64,000 bases of DNA from Malania oleifera (Eukaryota; Streptophyta; Magnoliopsida; Santalales; Ximeniaceae): positions 120,288,719 through 120,352,718 of the forward strand of contig NC_080420.1 of assembly GCF_029873635.1 (NCBI RefSeq), in the 5' to 3' direction. The notes beneath the pieces were generated by a model that saw nothing but the letters and a program-made list of their open reading frames with translations, did not search any database and was not told where the DNA came from. A program made the translations under genes and the position numbers. Shown here piece after piece: positions 61,386 through 64,000 of this stretch; position 1 is the first letter of the stretch; every line of letters begins with the position of its first letter.

Positions 61386-63540
61386 CTGCATTTCCATAGA
61401 CAACGGAGACAAATAAGGAGTAGCAATCAAGATGAAGTTTCATATCCACAAAAAAGAAAATAAAAAAATTTTAGAGCGAGGGTAGGGCAGCTACCAGAAA
61501 AGTAACTACCTAGGATCTTAGCCAAACTGCCACCCTATCCAGGGGGAGAAAGCTGTGTTAATTTTAAACAACATGCATGCACATGCAGAGAGAGAGAGAG
61601 AGAGAGAGAGATAGATAATTTCCAGGAAGAATATTGACATAGTGAAGGAACAGGTGAATAGGCTAAAAATCATTTTGCATCTACAATAGAAGTTGGGTTA
61701 GTTTTATATACTAAAACTGGGGGAGCTTATTAGTCCCTTTTTTCAGACCGAGTAGGTTAGAAAACCCCATAGCAAGGTCTATTGGATTTTCATGCTAATA
61801 AAGCGGTCCATGAGTACCCGAAAATAAACCTACAACTTAACAGATCCTAGTGCAGGAGCCATAAGGAAGTTACGTGATCATTTAATTGAGGAGTTTGGAA
61901 AAAGCTATGGCTAAGGTTCTCTCAAAAGAAGGTACTTGTCAAGAAAGGGGGAATTTGTTAGAAGAAACAAATAAAGTATAAGAAGGTACTTGTCAACCCT
62001 ATGATTGACATTTAAGATAACAAAACTTTGATCATGTGGACCAATGTTGATAAAATCCCAGGCCGAATCTTACGAGATCTTATTATCAGACCAACCAGAA
62101 ATAAGACAGAATTATGTGAACCAATGTTGATAACAGACTTGTATTATGTGGATCCTGGTGGGATCTCAATCTGATCGTGTGATCTTTGGAATCCAACAGT
62201 CCCATACATATCAGAATTTTGAGTTAGCCCAAAAACATGAGCGAATGTATGAAAATCTTGATTTGGCAATGCACTAATAGCTCTTATTTAGCACAACAAC
62301 ACATCACCAGGAGAAGAGGGATAAGACAGGCAATGGGCATAAAAACTTAAAAATAAACAGCGGCCATTATAATCAAAGAATGAAATTCTTACAGCCTCAC
62401 TTTGAACAAAGAACATTTCATTAATTTCAATTTTTCTCTATTTTATGGATTCATGCCTGCAGTCCTCATCATTTCATGTCCTTGCAGATTAAAACATTTA
62501 TATTATTGTCCCATTTTCTTCTAATTCTCTTAAATCAATCCTTCTCCCACTCACCCTCTAAATCTCAATAGTTCTCTTTTTCACCAGTTCTCTTTAATTT
62601 TAATACTTTGTCCACTTAATTAATGATTTATGCATCATGTAACTTTGTGTCATAGTTGATTCCAGATAACTTCTACAATAACAACAATGCCGTAACTCCC
62701 ACCATGAGAGGTTAGTTCTATTTCTGCCACTTAAATTTGTTTTTTTCAACCCATTAAATTTTGGTGTACAATCAAATAGCATCATGAAGAATACTATTAT
62801 TTTGTAAATTTTATTGTCTTTAAAGACTTGGAAATAACTCCAATTACACAAAATACCACATTAACATTCCTCCTTTTATATTTAATGTCAATTTTTCCAG
62901 TTGATAAAAACTTATAATCCTAGATGCAGTCTTATGATAATAACTACCACCACCAAGCCTCAAGCTCCCCAGTAGGTGGGATCAGCATAAGATCTGATGC
63001 CAAAAACCACCCCAACATTTCAAGGTAAAGTCCCAACTTTAACACTCCGTGGATTACTACAAATTATTAAGTGTGGAGGTCTTATAGTGAGGAATCAGTA
63101 GGGTTGCAGAAAATTGTATTTTAAAATACAGTTAACAGCATGAGACATATCATGAGTCATCTCACCAGCTAGGAGGGAAATTATCACAGCTTGTTGAAAT
63201 TTTCGAACTAGAGAGAATTTGAGTTCAAGCTGCTAGAGATACTATGCTGACAAGGAAGACATTCATTTTATGAAAACCTTTTTAATTAATATCACACAAA
63301 TTTTAGGGTGTAAAAAAATCACTGAAAAAACTAAAAACCAGATCAAAATCGAACATTAAACAGTTTGGTTCGGTTTTTCAGTTTTAGACTTTCAGTGTTT
63401 GATTTTATAAAAATTGTTCTTTGGTTTCAGTTTCTCTTTTACAAGAAATCCAAACCAAAAACCAAATTACAGATTTGATTTTATATATTTTTTTTGTTCA
63501 TATATTGTGGTAGTCATAATTTATTAATATTCTATTATCA
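61386..63540 (-). other. Probable intron or upstream region of the 61166 gene
   Basis: No supported exon is seen. It contains a GA microsatellite (61587-61611) and, near 62950-62995, a degenerate form of a common plant short repeat (AAGCCTCAAGCTCCCCAGTA). Confidence 0.35.
61587..61611. repeat. (GA)n microsatellite
   Basis: About 12 GA units. Confidence 0.9.
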
Positions 63541-63716
63541 ATTTTAGTTTCAGGGAGGCTCCCTTATCTTGCTCCTTGTCGTTGAGGGACAAGTGCAGTG
63601 CCTACAGACTGCAGCCTGCTATTGCTATGCTCCTGCTCCCTATGCAGCTGCTGCATGGTAGCAGCAAGCTACTGTCTTTGACCCACATCCCCTAAGAGTA
63701 AGAGTGCAAGGGCATT

Positions 63717-63923
63717 TGCCCCCAGGGCGTGGTTCAGTTGGCAGGGCGGACCTTGGGAGTGCCTTTCACAAGGTCAGGGCTTTCTCCCCTCCCGGGTTCG
63801 ATTCCTGCTGCTGGGCTCCTGATTTACCTCCTCATGGTGTTGTGGGGCCACTCCATGGGGCGTGGGATTAGTCGCGGACCGTTAAAACGGACGTGGACAC
63901 TCAGGACATCACCTAAAAAAAAA
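63717..63923 (+). mobile_element. tRNA-derived SINE with 17-bp target duplication
   Basis: The body starts near GCCCCCAGGGCGTGG and ends in a run of A. It has a pol III A box-like GTGGTTCAGTTGG (63731-63743) and a perfect B box GGTTCGATTCC (63801-63811). The duplication AAGAGTGCAAGGGCATT flanks it at 63700-63716 and 63924-63940. It is about 207 bp long with no coding. The identical duplications suggest a recent insertion. Confidence 0.93.
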
Positions 63924-64000
63924 AAGAGTGCAAGGGCATTCTCCACATATAAATACCCATCAGGCCATCCTGCCCCAACATGCTCACACTGCCATGGACA

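Noticed and set aside
61174-61449. Longer minus-strand frame overlapping the terminal exon
   Set aside because: Its protein lacks the paired-cysteine pattern and ignores the good splice acceptor at 61386.
62600-62851. Minus-strand frame as an upstream exon of the 61166 gene
   Set aside because: AT-rich, random-looking protein with no matching splice signals.
63541-63699. GC-richer stretch as a coding exon
   Set aside because: Both strands have stops within short distances and no recognisable motif; left unassigned.
63730-63812. A tRNA gene (A and B boxes present)
   Set aside because: No cloverleaf closes, and the body is followed by an A-tail and target duplications, so it is a SINE.

Overview
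The window is nuclear DNA from a flowering plant, almost certainly a eudicot. It is AT-rich, has one spliced plant-type gene, and is otherwise mostly LTR retrotransposons with plant-specific signatures: tRNA-iMet, tRNA-Arg and tRNA-Asp type primer sites, an Ogre/Tat element, an Athila element, a Cassandra 5S-bearing LTR, SIRE-like copia elements and a tRNA-derived SINE. I cannot name the species.

Layout, left to right. 1-1352 is the left copy of a direct repeat whose partner is 22392-23766. Between them lies a deep transposon nest. A truncated gypsy LTR (1991-3114) is interrupted by gag-only gypsy element A (3115-21596). A's 3' LTR is interrupted by solo SIRE-like LTR C (9050-21060, duplication TGATG). 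C in turn holds solo LTR D (9241-11337, AAAGA) and gag-only copia element B (11840-19679, CTTTT). The target-site duplications and the way the sequence rejoins fix this order without alignment software.

23767-29342 is the least transposon-filled part. It carries a MITE-like foldback and a two-exon gene (26052-27504) for a secreted, 219-residue wall-associated-kinase-type ectodomain with no kinase. Next come a gag-only Athila element (29348-34961, AAAGG), a copia element deleted to RT-RNase H with an 11-bp minisatellite in its LTRs (35087-36912), and an unassigned LTR fragment.

37450-58680 and beyond is one decayed Ogre/Tat element on the minus strand (ORF1, gag, protease, partial RT). It was split by solo LTR E (53330-55680), gypsy element G (42936-51518, CTCGG), solo LTR F (40139-42168, TCGAG) and a Cassandra LTR (37996-38274). 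The right end (59000-64000) looks like a gene neighbourhood: a minus-strand terminal exon for a cysteine-paired protein end (61166-61385) and a SINE with a 17-bp duplication (63717-63923).

The most striking pattern is that otherwise unlike LTR families (gypsy A, E and F; SIRE-like B, C and D) carry a cluster of short repeated words with a TCGAC, CGACGA or CGACCGA core just upstream of the LTR TATA box. A convergent LTR enhancer is a reasonable hypothesis. No autonomous, intact transposon is visible.
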